Of a stretch of 64,000 nt of DNA, positions 34,517 to 44,289 are shown in pieces. The DNA is from Amphirosellinia nigrospora. Its lineage: Eukaryota > Ascomycota > Sordariomycetes > Xylariales > Xylariaceae. The notes under the pieces are model-generated. The model made no database searches. It saw only the letters and a program-made list of their open reading frames with translations, and was not told the DNA's origin. The position numbers and the translations under genes are program-made. Position 1 is the stretch's first letter. Each line of letters opens with the position of its first letter. The stretch is taken from NCBI GenBank assembly GCA_004123355.1, contig SCHM01000007.1:372001-436000 (forward strand), read 5' to 3'.

Positions 34517-35692
34517 GGTCTTTTTCTTTTCCTTTCTCGTGCTGAATTAATACTAGGTCAAGGAGTCACCACAGGTACTGTACAAGGGCACAAGGCATCC
34601 ATCGTGTATAAACAGGTCATCCCACCTACTCTATCATAGTCAAGTAGCTGAATAGTACGCTCGTATACCTTCCATTTTAGTATCTCGTACTTCCCTTTGC
34701 TCTCGTACTCCTTATTGTCATAACCCTTCCATCTATCCGCATTCTTTTTCCATTGCTTCTTGTCGTACTTCTTCTTTTTCTTCCGTGCTCGTTCAGAGTC
34801 TGGAGTCGCTGTCGCTGGTCTCGTATTACGGTCTGCGCTTTTTTGGTGAACGCTCGGTATACTTGTTTCACTTCACTTTATACTCTCTTTTCCCTTGGCG
34901 TAGGGGTACATATCCTTCGCGGCTGCCAGCAACACTGGTCTTTGTTTTGCCACGTATGTCATACTCGCTCAGTTTCATGTTCGCGTCGGGAGCATTCAGG
35001 AACTTCTTGATGTTGAGTTCCACAGTTGTCCAAATCTGCATCATGACTCCATGCCAATTGGTGTTGTCCCGCGTCAGCGTTTTCCTGGCTCTAGCGTATC
35101 TCAATTTCTTTTGGATAAAGGTTGTCAAAGCTGATTCATCGTACGCTAGATCTTTCAGTGTGTAAGACTGAGGGTGTTGAACCTTTCGGTTGCATCGAAA
35201 ATCTCTCCGTGAGACGTTCGATGATTCCGTCCAAGCCTTGGTATCGAAGTTCTCGACGTTCAATGCTCGTAAGTTCGCTATTCCACCACAGAACAGCTGG
35301 TCCTCCAAGTAGCGGTTGGAACATGGCCAGGATTTGTTGCGCGTTGTTTCCGGCTGTGCCCTCGTCCTCGAGAAAGGAATCAATTCTTTCGATGAAGCAG
35401 TAGACGTCGGTGAATATCAGTTGCGTTTTCTCCGCTACCACTCCCACGTCTTGCGGGTCCTCTTTGTGAGGATCGAATTGCCCTACATCGTTTCGTTTGA
35501 TACGATGACCGCCGTTGGATCCTGAGCCTGTCGAATACGAAGGGGTGAAGCTTCGTTTAGGCGGGTCCCTTGGATTATGTATTGGTGGCCTCGGGGTTCG
35601 TCGCGGCGGGCCCCTTCCGTCGTCGTCGTCAGGGTCCCCTCCTGAGTCCGGCGCTCCTCCTGCCTTCCGTAGCTACAGTGCAGATCCTCCAT
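34517..35692 (-). pseudogene. Gypsy gag
   Basis: The minus strand shows a capsid-like region: VYCFIERIDSFLEDEGT, LGGPAVLWWNSELTSIERRE, then in another frame KAWTESSNVSRRDFRCNRKV, YTLKDLAYDESALTTFIQKK and LRYARARKTLTRDNTNWHGV. This is the usual gag pattern of fungal gypsy elements (W-x-EL...R then a helical segment). At least two frame changes occur near 35140 and 35450. Start taken as the Met at 35692 (MEDLHCSYG), which is tentative. Confidence 0.65.
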
Positions 35693-35872
35693 CTCTTCTA
35701 CAACTATTTCCTTTTCACACCAGGCCTTTTCTTGTCTTTCTTTTCCGCTGAATCAGTTAATTTGCCCTTTTATCTGTCGATTGGCACCATCCCTGTCGCC
35801 GGCACCAGTTCTGAGCCCGGACACATCATCATCATCATACACCACATTGGAATCTCACGATAATTAGCACCA

Positions 35873-36296
35873 ATGCCCCTTGCCCTGGTACGGCATCAGA
35901 GGACACCCGGCTGGCACGACAGCTACTTAGATTCGTCGCCAATTGCCCATATCACCCTCACACTCAGCTTGTCCAAGAGAACGACATCCAACTTAGCTGA
36001 GCACCTTACCCAAGAATCCGATATTGACCACAGAGACAGTTCCCTTGAGCTGGATTATCCACTTTCTTGGGTAGAGCCAAAACGCACATTCACGGCTTTC
36101 CTGAAACGCTGGAGAGGCATCCACGCAACTTACGAAGCCAACAATTACTACAACTCTGAGCCTGAGCCTGAGCTTGAATCTGAACCGGACGATTTCCCGG
36201 TCCCAGGTGATTTCCCTGACCCTTCAGATATTCCCCAGCCAGATTTCGTCAGATTCACCAGAGTCATCAGATTCAGTCATTTCCCCAAAAATACCG
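35873..36296 (+). pseudogene. Gag N-terminal fragment of a third gypsy element
   Basis: The frame contains LELDYPLSWVEPKRTFTAFL and KRWRGIHATYEANNY, then an acidic proline-rich stretch. The same spacing is found in the gag at 36829 (IPYPVEWAESRSNFRRFL, NSWRGKYAQQQ), so this is a homologous N-terminal gag domain from a related element. It is cut off exactly where the LTR at 36297 begins, so that LTR inserted into it. Confidence 0.6.
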
Positions 36297-36827
36297 TGTA
36301 GCGCCAAGCAAGTCGTCACTAAAATAGAAAGCTTTGCCGGCGAAGCTCTATTTTAATACGTTGTAAATCAAAGTGCCAAAGCACTTTGATTTAAGTCAGG
36401 AAGACCTCTTAAACCCCTTACTCTCCAGACCTCTACCTCCTACGTATGTTCACACATCCAGAGGGGCTCCGCCCGGAGGGTTGGACCTCTGGGAACTCGG
36501 CCGCCGGCCCTTTCGCAACGCGTATCTTTAACCGCAGCTTATGTAAGCGCCGTATTCGTATTCGAGATATAGTGGTTGTTAGCGACCATACTCGCTATAG
36601 AGGTACGTAAGCCACACAGTATTTCTGGTGTGAATACGTTGTGGTTGATTACTCAATTAAGGTTTAACCAATCAGCAGCTTGCAGAGTCCCCTCCGACCA
36701 ATCAGAGGGCTGCAGAATCCATTTAGAGTTTTAGGGGTTACGGCTTAACTTCTCAAGCTTCGCCTTCCCTCTCACACTTAATTTACGTCATAAATACCTG
36801 TTCGAGGGAAAGCAAAGCTTTCCAACA
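36297..36827 (+). repeat. 5' LTR of gypsy element A
   Basis: A 531-bp repeat beginning TGTAGCGCCAAGC and ending CTTTCCAACA (TG...CA). It is related to the LTR copies at 15477-15974, 18203-18592 (inverted) and the 3' piece at 39788-39859. Two bases downstream, TGGTAGCTAGCG at 36830 begins with TGG, as expected for a tRNA primer-binding site. The gag frame follows directly. Confidence 0.75.
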
Positions 36828-36828
36828 A

Positions 36829-38526
36829 TTGGTAGCTAGCGATAAAGATCGTCGACCTCGTTTTTCGTTTTTGTTTCCTTTTTCCTGCCTATTATCACGA
36901 ATTCCCCAAGGTCGAGCTACTCCCTTGTTCCCTCCAGCAGGGTCCCCTGCTTGCCCATTTCCTGCCCAGTCAAGGCTTACGGCAGATCTGACCAATCAGC
37001 TCTCCCCATGCCCATCAGCCTCAATTGACGATCATCCATTGGAACGCACTCAATTACTCGCCAGTCAGATACTCAGATTTACATCAACTGGCCATCCAAA
37101 CACCTCTCTACTGACCTCAGAGGATCGTGAATACGCGGCTTCCCTGACTGCAGACCAGACCTCAGAAGTCGAGGACGTCATTCCCTATCCTGTGGAGTGG
37201 GCGGAATCGAGATCTAACTTTCGTCGCTTCCTCAACAGTTGGCGAGGCAAGTACGCGCAACAGCAGGCTCAGGAACAGGAAGGCACCTCCCATCCGGAGA
37301 ATTACCCCGCCCCTCACACTTCTCCCAATTCTAAATCTCCCAACACTAGACCTCCCAACTCTGGCCCAGATTCTTCTTCACTGTCAGATCTATCCAGTCC
37401 TGAAGATATCCCCTTTCCCTTGCCTAAGTCCATAAGCTCAGGGAAAAGCAGTTCTCACTCACTTGAATCCATCTCAGACGACACCCTACAGCAGCTGGCT
37501 GAACTGACTATCCATTCTGAGTCATCCGACATCCCAAGACCTGGATCATCCACCATGTCCCAACCGGCACTGTCAGCAGAGGACGCGGCAAACCTCATCG
37601 CTGCAGCCTTTGAGAGACACAAAATGGATATCACTGAGGTTGTAGCTCGCACAGTCAGCCAGATTCGGAGAGATTCCCCAGCCCCTGCCGGAGAACGATC
37701 CCTTAAGTCAGATGAGGTCGGATACTTTAACCCTTCCCTAAAAGATCCCGAAGGAGCTGGTTCAGTGGCTCACGGCAAACAGACCATATACACAGATGTA
37801 TGGGCATTCACTGATAGACTGACTCACTTGGCTCAGACTCATGGCGAGGATCAAGTCAAGAGTGTGTGGACGACATGCTTGCAAGCCACTGCCCTTGCAT
37901 GGCACACTACGGAACTTACAGATCTTGAGAAGACAGCCTTGCGAATGGGTACTGTTCAACTTACATGCGAGACACTTCAGAAACGCTTCAAGAAAAACCA
38001 CAGCGATGCCCTGCGAAATCTTCAGAGCCTTTCATTTACGCTATACGACATGCAGGTCGGGAGAACCGTCAGACCCTTTCTCCAAAGAGTAATACAAGAC
38101 GCCAAGTCATGCGACTATTCGGTCAAGAATCAGCTGTTGGCAGCATTGGAAGCCTTAGATCCCGAGATCCAGAGTCAGCTCACGAAGCCTACAGAAGATA
38201 CCACTTTGGGGAATTTCCTAAAAGAGGTGGACGATCGTGAGAGTATCCTCACTGCCAAAGCGAGAGCTCTCCCTCCTCCCCCATATCAGACACCAGCCCA
38301 GACGCCGGTCTCTGCCTATTACGGCAAGCAACAGAACTCTCCTTCTCCCCAACCCTTCGCAATTTCCCCGTACCTACCCACTAACCGTCCATACTATCAG
38401 AACTTCAGAGGTCAAGGAAGAGGCAGATATCCCGGTTGGAGGCAGAACCGGAACTTTCAGCCCCGCGGAAACGCAGGAGCAGCCCAATTCCCCCCGCGGT
38501 ATGCCTCACCTCAGTACCCGAATTAA
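36829..38526 (+). CDS. Gag of gypsy element A, 565-codon open frame
   Basis: This is the longest clean frame in the window. The N-terminal part (to about residue 240) holds a small conserved domain (PYPVEWAESRSNFRRFLNSW) shared with the fragment at 35873, then a Ser/Pro-rich linker. From Met at 37555 (MSQPALSAEDAANLI) comes the capsid region: VGYFNPSLKDPEG, YTDVWAFTDRLTHLAQTHGE, TALAWHTTELTDLEK and RTVRPFLQRVIQDAKSCDYS. A basic Gly/Arg/Tyr-rich tail follows. No ATG marks the true start; TTG opens the frame at 36829, and the first ATG in good context is 37555. It stops at 38524-38526, and the rest of the polyprotein continues in another frame from 38770. Confidence 0.75.
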   Translation: MVASDKDRRPRFSFLFPFSCLLSRIPQGRATPLFPPAGSPACPFPAQSRLTADLTNQLSPCPSASIDDHPLERTQLLASQILRFTSTGHPNTSLLTSEDREYAASLTADQTSEVEDVIPYPVEWAESRSNFRRFLNSWRGKYAQQQAQEQEGTSHPENYPAPHTSPNSKSPNTRPPNSGPDSSSLSDLSSPEDIPFPLPKSISSGKSSSHSLESISDDTLQQLAELTIHSESSDIPRPGSSTMSQPALSAEDAANLIAAAFERHKMDITEVVARTVSQIRRDSPAPAGERSLKSDEVGYFNPSLKDPEGAGSVAHGKQTIYTDVWAFTDRLTHLAQTHGEDQVKSVWTTCLQATALAWHTTELTDLEKTALRMGTVQLTCETLQKRFKKNHSDALRNLQSLSFTLYDMQVGRTVRPFLQRVIQDAKSCDYSVKNQLLAALEALDPEIQSQLTKPTEDTTLGNFLKEVDDRESILTAKARALPPPPYQTPAQTPVSAYYGKQQNSPSPQPFAISPYLPTNRPYYQNFRGQGRGRYPGWRQNRNFQPRGNAGAAQFPPRYASPQYPN

Positions 38527-39690
38527 GGTCAGAATGTCGATCAGAGGAATGGCTATGGAGGCTGGAATCCCCAATACAACGCCAATCGTCAAGGCTACAA
38601 CCAAGGTCAGTTTCGAGGTCAGACTCAAGGCCAGACTCTGGGTCAGCCTCAAGGTCGGTATCAGGGCCAAGCTCAGGGTCAACCATATCAACAGCCACAA
38701 TATAATCCCCAACAGAGAGCTTATCACGGGGATAACTCTGAGCAGGCATGGGACCAGTCGGAGTTCCAGATGGAAGATTTCGATGAACGTGGTCAGGATC
38801 AGGATCATCCACCTGACTACTATCCTGACGAGAGCGAAGTGTTTCCCTTCAACCAGATTCCCGGAGAACTCGGTCCCCCTAACATCGAAGAGGAAAATAC
38901 GACACAGGAAGCAACTAATTTCGGAATTGTGAGCTGTCAACACAATGTCAAGACGTGTAGAATCTGTGCTAAGGAATTCCCAACCAATAATAAGCTACAC
39001 AAACACCTTCAGGATAAACACCTCAACCCAAAACATCGAGCCGAATCCGCTCAAATCGCTGTGGTGGACGCGACTCATGCTGACGATCGCATGAAGATGT
39101 CATCGGTACTCGACAACCAACATAAAGACAAAGCATACTACCCCTTTCGGTGCCCTAAGCTTACAGCCAAGTCAGATCTACAGATTGTGCAGTCTACCGT
39201 TGATTCTAGACCCGACGTTGGCACAGGCTTCACCTATAAGTCACGCACATATCTCAAATTCTACATCATGACCTCAGCGGACTCTGAGCATGAGGAAGAT
39301 ATCTGTGGGGATACTGGCTGCACGCGCACCCTGGGAGATAAATCATGGATCATCCAGCAGTATCCCGGTGTCGAGATCAGGCGCAGGGCAGCTCCCATGA
39401 TTATTCGAGGCATAGGTCAGGATGAGCACACAACCTCAGAGTATGTCATAATCCGCTTCTACTTCAAAGGAATACGAGACGGCAAGCCCACGGTCGCGTC
39501 GTTTGTCAGAGAGGTGACTCTGGTGGAAGGCCTCCAGGCTAAAATGCTCCTTGGAATTGACATACTCGATGCAGAAGACATTGACATTTTGTTGTCTCGA
39601 AAAATGGCCGTGATTCAATCATGCAAGACAGCCATTCCCCTCTCCGTCACCCCAGGCTATCTGACCACCCCAAAGCCAAGGTCACCTTAG
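38527..39690 (+). pseudogene. C2H2-type finger and protease of gypsy element A
   Basis: After a frame change (a Gln/Gly-rich stretch at 38527-38770 in two frames) a clean 306-codon frame runs 38770-39690. It has an acidic segment, a zinc finger CRICAKEFPTNNKLHKHLQD (C2H2 type, not CCHC), then an aspartic protease with ICGDTGCTRTLGD (DTG) near 39305 and KAMLLGIDILDAEDIDI-like flap-end sequence near 39540. The element breaks off after PKPRSP with no reverse transcriptase. The next sequence is an LTR piece at 39788. Confidence 0.75.
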
Positions 39691-39787
39691 CCAAAGACAC
39701 GAAGGTTCCCAAGAGATCGTATGCCAAGCTGCCTGTTGAGCATTCAGCGAAATTCGGTCAGGACTGCATCTTTGCACCATATCACTA

Positions 39788-39859
39788 CACTTCGCCTTCC
39801 CTCTCATACTTAATTTACGTAGTAAATACCTATTCGAGGGAAAGCAAAGCTTTCCAATA
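39788..39859 (+). repeat. 3' end of a gypsy LTR (element B)
   Basis: CTTCGCCTTCCCTCTCATAC through GAGGGAAAGCAAAGCTTTCC and AATA matches the last 70 bases of the LTRs at 15477 and 36297. The gag of element B starts 180 bases further on, so this is the remains of its 5' LTR. Confidence 0.65.
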
Positions 39860-40040
39860 AAAACGGCAACTGCGCAAGTTACTTTGCACCAGCCCACTGC
39901 GCACCTTCCCTGGATTACTAGGCAACCACCATTAGAACCACTACACTTTGACGACCTGGCCACTAGACTACGGCATTTGCACGTCACTCCCCAAGCCCCT
40001 CCAGTTCCCCTCAGCCTCATCTGAGACTCAAAGCTCAACT

Positions 40041-41915
40041 ATGGGTGATCCACTTACCATGGAAGAGGCTCGGCGCCTTATCCAAGAAGCCATGCAAGGC
40101 CAAAATCGCAGTATGGCCACACTCTTTGCAGCAGCTGCTGAACGTCCTGCATCATCCAGAGCACTCAGATCGGCAGACGTCGGGTATTTTGACCCTGGTG
40201 CCAAGGACCCTACAGCTGCAGGACTGATCGCCGACGGGAAAATCACCAAGTACACATGTCTTCGCTTTCACAGATCGTCTCAAGCACCTCGCAGCCCAGT
40301 ACTCGGATACAGAAATCCGGAAAGTTTGGACTCAATGCCTCTTAGGCACAGCACTCATATGGCACTCCCAGGTCCTCTCAGACACGGATCGTCAGCTACT
40401 TGAGACGACAACGATTGACGCCATCAGCAACAAGCTCATTGAGAGATTCAAGCCTTCGTGGTCCACTGCAATGGGCAGACTGCAAGCTCACGATTTCACC
40501 CTTGACCACCTCAATAAAGGTCAGGACATTCTCAGCTTCGTCCAACGGGTAATTCGTGATGCCAAAGGATGCGATCAGAGTGACGCCAATCAGCTTAAGG
40601 CTGCCTTTGAAGCTTTCGATAGGGATATTCAAAGCCAACTTCCAGTTCCTACCGCAGACACCACAGTCGACGCGTTTCTCCCACAGATCCGCGAGCACGA
40701 AGGGATATTGAAGAAAATAGCTAAGGATAAATCCACACTGCTCCGAACTCCGAAAAGTAACGCATATTCCCGTGCACGTTCTCCCCAGAACAGGACTGAC
40801 ATTCCTTAGTATCGTAGGCGAGGTAACTATGGCAGAGGTTACTACCCATATCAGAATAAGCAATACCCAAACCAAGTTCAGACATTTCCCGCTCAAGGAA
40901 ACCCCCACCGATGGCAACAAGGAAATCCCCAAGGCACAGCCTACAGAAATCCCCAAGACTACCAAGGTTACAACAACTCCCCTAATGGCCGTCCATGGAT
41001 AAATCAGAACCAACGGAACCAGCCAGCAGGTCAGAACCTCATCCCACCTAAGCGTAGACTTCCTGCACCACCGCCAAGAGGTCCTACTGGGTGGCAACCA
41101 CAAAATCAAGCTGAAAAAGCCTACCACGGAGATGAAGATGATCCATACGCTCAACCCCCTGACTCATATGGATGGGAACAAACATACCACTCCTACCAGC
41201 AGGAGGAAGACGATACCCCACATTCCTGGCCACCTGGTCAGGATAACTTCACGGCGACTAGCACTGACCCGACCACACAGACTACAGATACCAGCTACCA
41301 AAGTCCCTCAGTTAAATCAGCAAAAGACTGTACTTTCGCCTCTATGTTTCACAGCTCATATACTCTCCACCAAGCTACAAGTGCCGAAATTGCTATAAGG
41401 AATTTCCTAGCAATAAAAAATTGCACCAGCATCTCAGAGAAACTCACACACGTGAACCATGGCATGCCACTCACTGCCATGCTCAATCCAACGCCTCAGG
41501 GAGATCCTCCGCAACCACATGCTCAACCTCAGGAAGATCAGCCTCAGCAGGGTCACCCCAGGGACTTCCCCATGTTGTAAAGTCCACATCGCCGGCAATA
41601 AGACTTAGGACAGGATTCGGCTTTCGGTCGTACAGCTACTTGAAATTCTATATCACACAGAATCACCATGATCCCGCACAGCCATAGCCTTCAAAGTCAC
41701 GACTTTCCATGTTTGCGGCTCTAGCAGGCGCTGACATGTCAGAGATACTGGTTCGCAACGATACACCAGCAGCTGTCAAAATTCCCGAAGGGACTCTCGT
41801 GGGTCACCTTCTGTCCTTGGACCCAGAATGCACCGCGTATCAGGTCCAGGAAGAACACGCATCCTCAGCTGCGGAGTTTGCGGCGGAGATATCTAGGGTA
41901 AGTTGGCCTCGATGA
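40041..41915 (+). pseudogene. Gag-protease fragment of gypsy element B
   Basis: The ATG at 40041 opens MGDPLTMEEARRLIQEAMQG, followed by VGYFDPGAKDPTAAG, aligned with the capsid of element A. After a frameshift near 40260 it continues with RLQAHDFTLDHLNKGQDILS, FVQRVIRDAKGCDQSDANQL and IQSQLPVPTADTTVDAFL. A C2H2-type finger (CRNCYKEFPSNKKLHQHLRE) lies near 41395. The last part, SEILVRNDTPAAVKIPEGTL and GHLLSLDPE (41730-41820), is the spacer before reverse transcriptase in fungal gypsy elements. The element then stops at about 41890 in unrelated sequence. At least four frame changes. Confidence 0.7.
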
Positions 41916-42046
41916 TGCCATAAATACCAGTCTGACCTTGCTTTAGTTTATCGTCAATGAGTTAGCTGAGCAGTACGGCCTACGCCTCGCCCTGCACGCA
42001 TTCGTGATCGGCATATCTATCACAGGCACGCAGAACGCCCACTTTC
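41916..42046 (+). other. Junction between gypsy element B and the inverted repeat
   Basis: Reads FIVNELAEQYGLRLALHAFV then GTQNAHFLNLPYS before a GTAAGT donor-like site at the edge of the inverted repeat. It looks like an exon end of an unknown gene. The minus strand on the other side of the palindrome gives a different exon that also ends in INLPYS before the same GTAAGT. Confidence 0.35.
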
Positions 42047-42789
42047 TTAATCTGCCGTATTCGTAAGTTCGTTTTGCGCTCGTCCGCAACCCAAATGACC
42101 AGGAGAAACCGACAAGGACTTTGATCTATATATCGAAAAATATCAAAGCATTTTACATTCAATATGGGGCGACACCATCGTATTTTAGACGGCTAGCGAG
42201 GGACAGTCAGCAGCCGCCTACATCTGTGAGCTGTTCGATGATCCTGTCAATAGTACCCGTCGTGAACAGCGGCACGCAGAGCTTTTCCGTGGGCTCGACC
42301 GGAAAAACGATCTCAACTTGCTTGTTGTTAATGTTGGCGCCAGCACAATGGTATTTCACACGACTGCCTTCCCTCTATAGAAAACAGCTACAACGTATGC
42401 AGAGCCTCGGCTATAGCTTCGCAGTTCTATGTTTTGCATACGTTGTAGCTGTTTTCTATAGAGGGAAGGCAGTCGTGTGAAATACCATTGTGCTGGCGCC
42501 AACATTAACAACAAGCAAGTTGAGATCGTTTTTCCGGTCGAGCCCACGGAAAAGCTCTGCGTGCCGCTGTTCACGACGGGTACTATTGACAGGATCATCG
42601 AACAGCTCACAGATGTAGGCGGCTGCTGACTGTCCCTCGCTAGCCGTCTAAAATACGATGGTGTCGCCCCATATTGAATGTAAAATGCTTTGATATTTTT
42701 CGATATATAGATCAAAGTCCTTGTCGGTTTCTCCTGGTCATTTGGGTTGCGGACGAGCGCAAAACGAACTTACGAATACGGCAGATTAA
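42047..42789. repeat. Large, apparently perfect inverted repeat, 2 x 355 bp
   Basis: The left arm (42047-42401) and right arm (42435-42789) are reverse complements of equal length, with no mismatch or indel in the parts compared. A 33-base spacer separates them. Each arm holds a GTAAGT...ATGACCAG intron-like piece followed by a coding-like frame (ETDKDFDLYIEKYQSILHSI, AAAYICELFDDPVNSTRREQ, LNLLVVNVGASTMVFHTT) with one TAG. The minus-strand copy is joined to a plausible upstream exon at 42770-43126, so that orientation is probably the original and the left arm the duplicate. I do not recognise the protein. Confidence 0.8.
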
Positions 42790-43126
42790 TAGAGGCGGAG
42801 TCTTCGAAAAGATCGAGGTCGCATTTGTCGGGCAGTTCTTGGACAGATCGTAGCGGCATTGGCATCTTGTCGGCGGTTCGTCCTGCGGCTGCGTTTGCAA
42901 TGGGTGTGGTCTGACGAGGGAAGAATAGTGGGAGAACCAGTGGACGGGCGCCACTGTCATCGACATGGCCGGGGAAGGAGCCACGCAACCCCCACGACTC
43001 CCCGATCCAACAAGTTCGTGCGTGCATGGGCTGTGGCCTCACCTCTCCCCTAGGGGAGAGGTCGCCGCCGCGATGAGACGAGAAACGGAACAAGGTTGAA
43101 GGCGACGAAAAACTTAAAATGGGCAC
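42435..43126 (-). CDS. Unrecognised protein, 5' exon and start of next exon
   Basis: Read leftward, a frame from 43126 ends with DKMPMPLRSVQELPDKCDLD, LFEDSASINLPYS, then a GTAAGT donor inside the right arm. After an intron of about 40 bases (ending ATGACCAG) the reading continues as ETDKDFDLYIEKYQSIL, and after a TAG as ELFDDPVNSTRREQRHAELF and LVVNVGASTMV. The chain ends at the spacer of the palindrome. The splice sites and the amphipathic character suggest a real, now truncated gene. The family is unknown to me. The N-terminal start is not certain. Confidence 0.35.
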
Positions 43127-43358
43127 AGCTCCGGGTGAGCCATCTACATGATAGGCAAATATTGGATAGCAAGGTCAAAGTTAGGTACAAAAACATCTTT
43201 GATCAAATCGATCCCCTCGACTATCAAGACATACGTGGCATTGCGAGGAAGCTTTACAATCTCCCTGTACACAGAATGCAGGCGCCGACGAGTAACGATC
43301 GGTCCAGGGAGGAGCATATGATACAGCATTTTATTTATAGAGGTTTTCAAACGGACAC

Positions 43359-43645
43359 TGAATTGGCCCAGGGTGACTGGGACCACTAGAATGGAGGTAA
43401 TCTACAAATTACTCATCCAATCCTAGTATCTGTCACATAGAACCAAGGGGAATTGTTTGATCGAAGGGAACGCAATATATTGATGAAATTCCAAAATTTT
43501 AAAACTCCGTGCTAAGTGTGTTGAGTACTAAGTGAGCCCTTCGAGGGATATTCTGTGTTTTTACAGCTCCCACCCCTTAGTCATTTTACCCACTTGCTTA
43601 CCCCTGGGGCCTAATTTGCCCAAGTATGCCACTCGCCCTACTTCA
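43359..43645 (+). repeat. Solo-LTR-like repeat copy 2
   Basis: A 287-bp unit beginning TGAATTGGCCCAGGG and ending CGCCCTACTTCA (TG...CA). It is flanked on both sides by ACAC, a possible 4-bp target duplication. It aligns along its length with 48891-49171 and less well with 13959-14196. Contains a TATA-like GCAATATATTGAT. No coding capacity. Confidence 0.7.
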
Positions 43646-44289
43646 ACACCTAAAAAGATGGCCTGGACGTTTGGTCTTTGGCGTTGCGCCCTCCCCGTCA
43701 GCCCCCGCTCGCTGGCTGCTGTTCCATTTCTCGAAGATCTGCCAATAGCTCTCGGGGAGGTGGTTTTTAACTCATGTCAGGCCCATCTCGCGGGGTTGCA
43801 TGAGTAGACCGAGTACCGGAGAGCTCCGAGTAAACCAAGGGCGGCTCGGTCGGCGTTAGCGATATATAGGGCCGCCATAGTTCTCGGGCAAGGGCTCATC
43901 AGGCTCTCGAAGCCGATTGTGATAGTAATAGTAGTAGTAATGGATATGCACCTCGGTTGTGTACCCTCGGAGCCAGCGTCGACGGCAGACAGGAGACGGC
44001 AGACGCCCCAAGCTTCTGGGTGATTGGGACCGCCGGGGTACCGCCGATGGAAGCGTCTCGAGCGACGCTTGTAACATTTGGTGCACTTATGTGGCTATTT
44101 CCTAAAAAAAAATATGACTTGAAGACGGTAGTCGGAGCAGTTTCAATTGTGCGTGCATTTGTCGGCTCTCATTTTTTCGCCTGCCATAAATGTCTGAATG
44201 GATAGTTTCGTGCTTTTCGCAGCGTACGGCCATTTCTAGCCAGCTTCTAAAATAAGACCACAGGAACGAGCCATGAAACTAAGTAAATA
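43646..44289. other. Intergenic, no recognisable gene
   Basis: A short frame MAWTFGLWRCALPVSPRSLA at 43658 and low-complexity TAGTAGTAGTAA near 43930. No domain seen. Confidence 0.35.

Larger units (their letters stand above)
26809..35692 (-). mobile_element. Chromodomain gypsy (Ty3-type) retrotransposon, minus strand, dead and interrupted
   Basis: In order on the minus strand the element has gag, a zinc finger, protease, reverse transcriptase, RNase H, integrase and a terminal chromodomain, the layout of fungal chromoviruses. A foreign segment of about 3.4 kb (roughly 27.85-31.3 kb) interrupts the integrase. Many stops and frameshifts are present. Long terminal repeats are not evident at either end; a purine run (AGTGGGGGG on the minus strand) near 26765 may be the polypurine tract. 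Confidence 0.8.

Noticed and set aside
42121-42715. Two identical proteins on opposite strands
   Set aside because: They are the same frame in the two arms of the inverted repeat, and it is not the frame that continues the upstream exon; not counted as genes.
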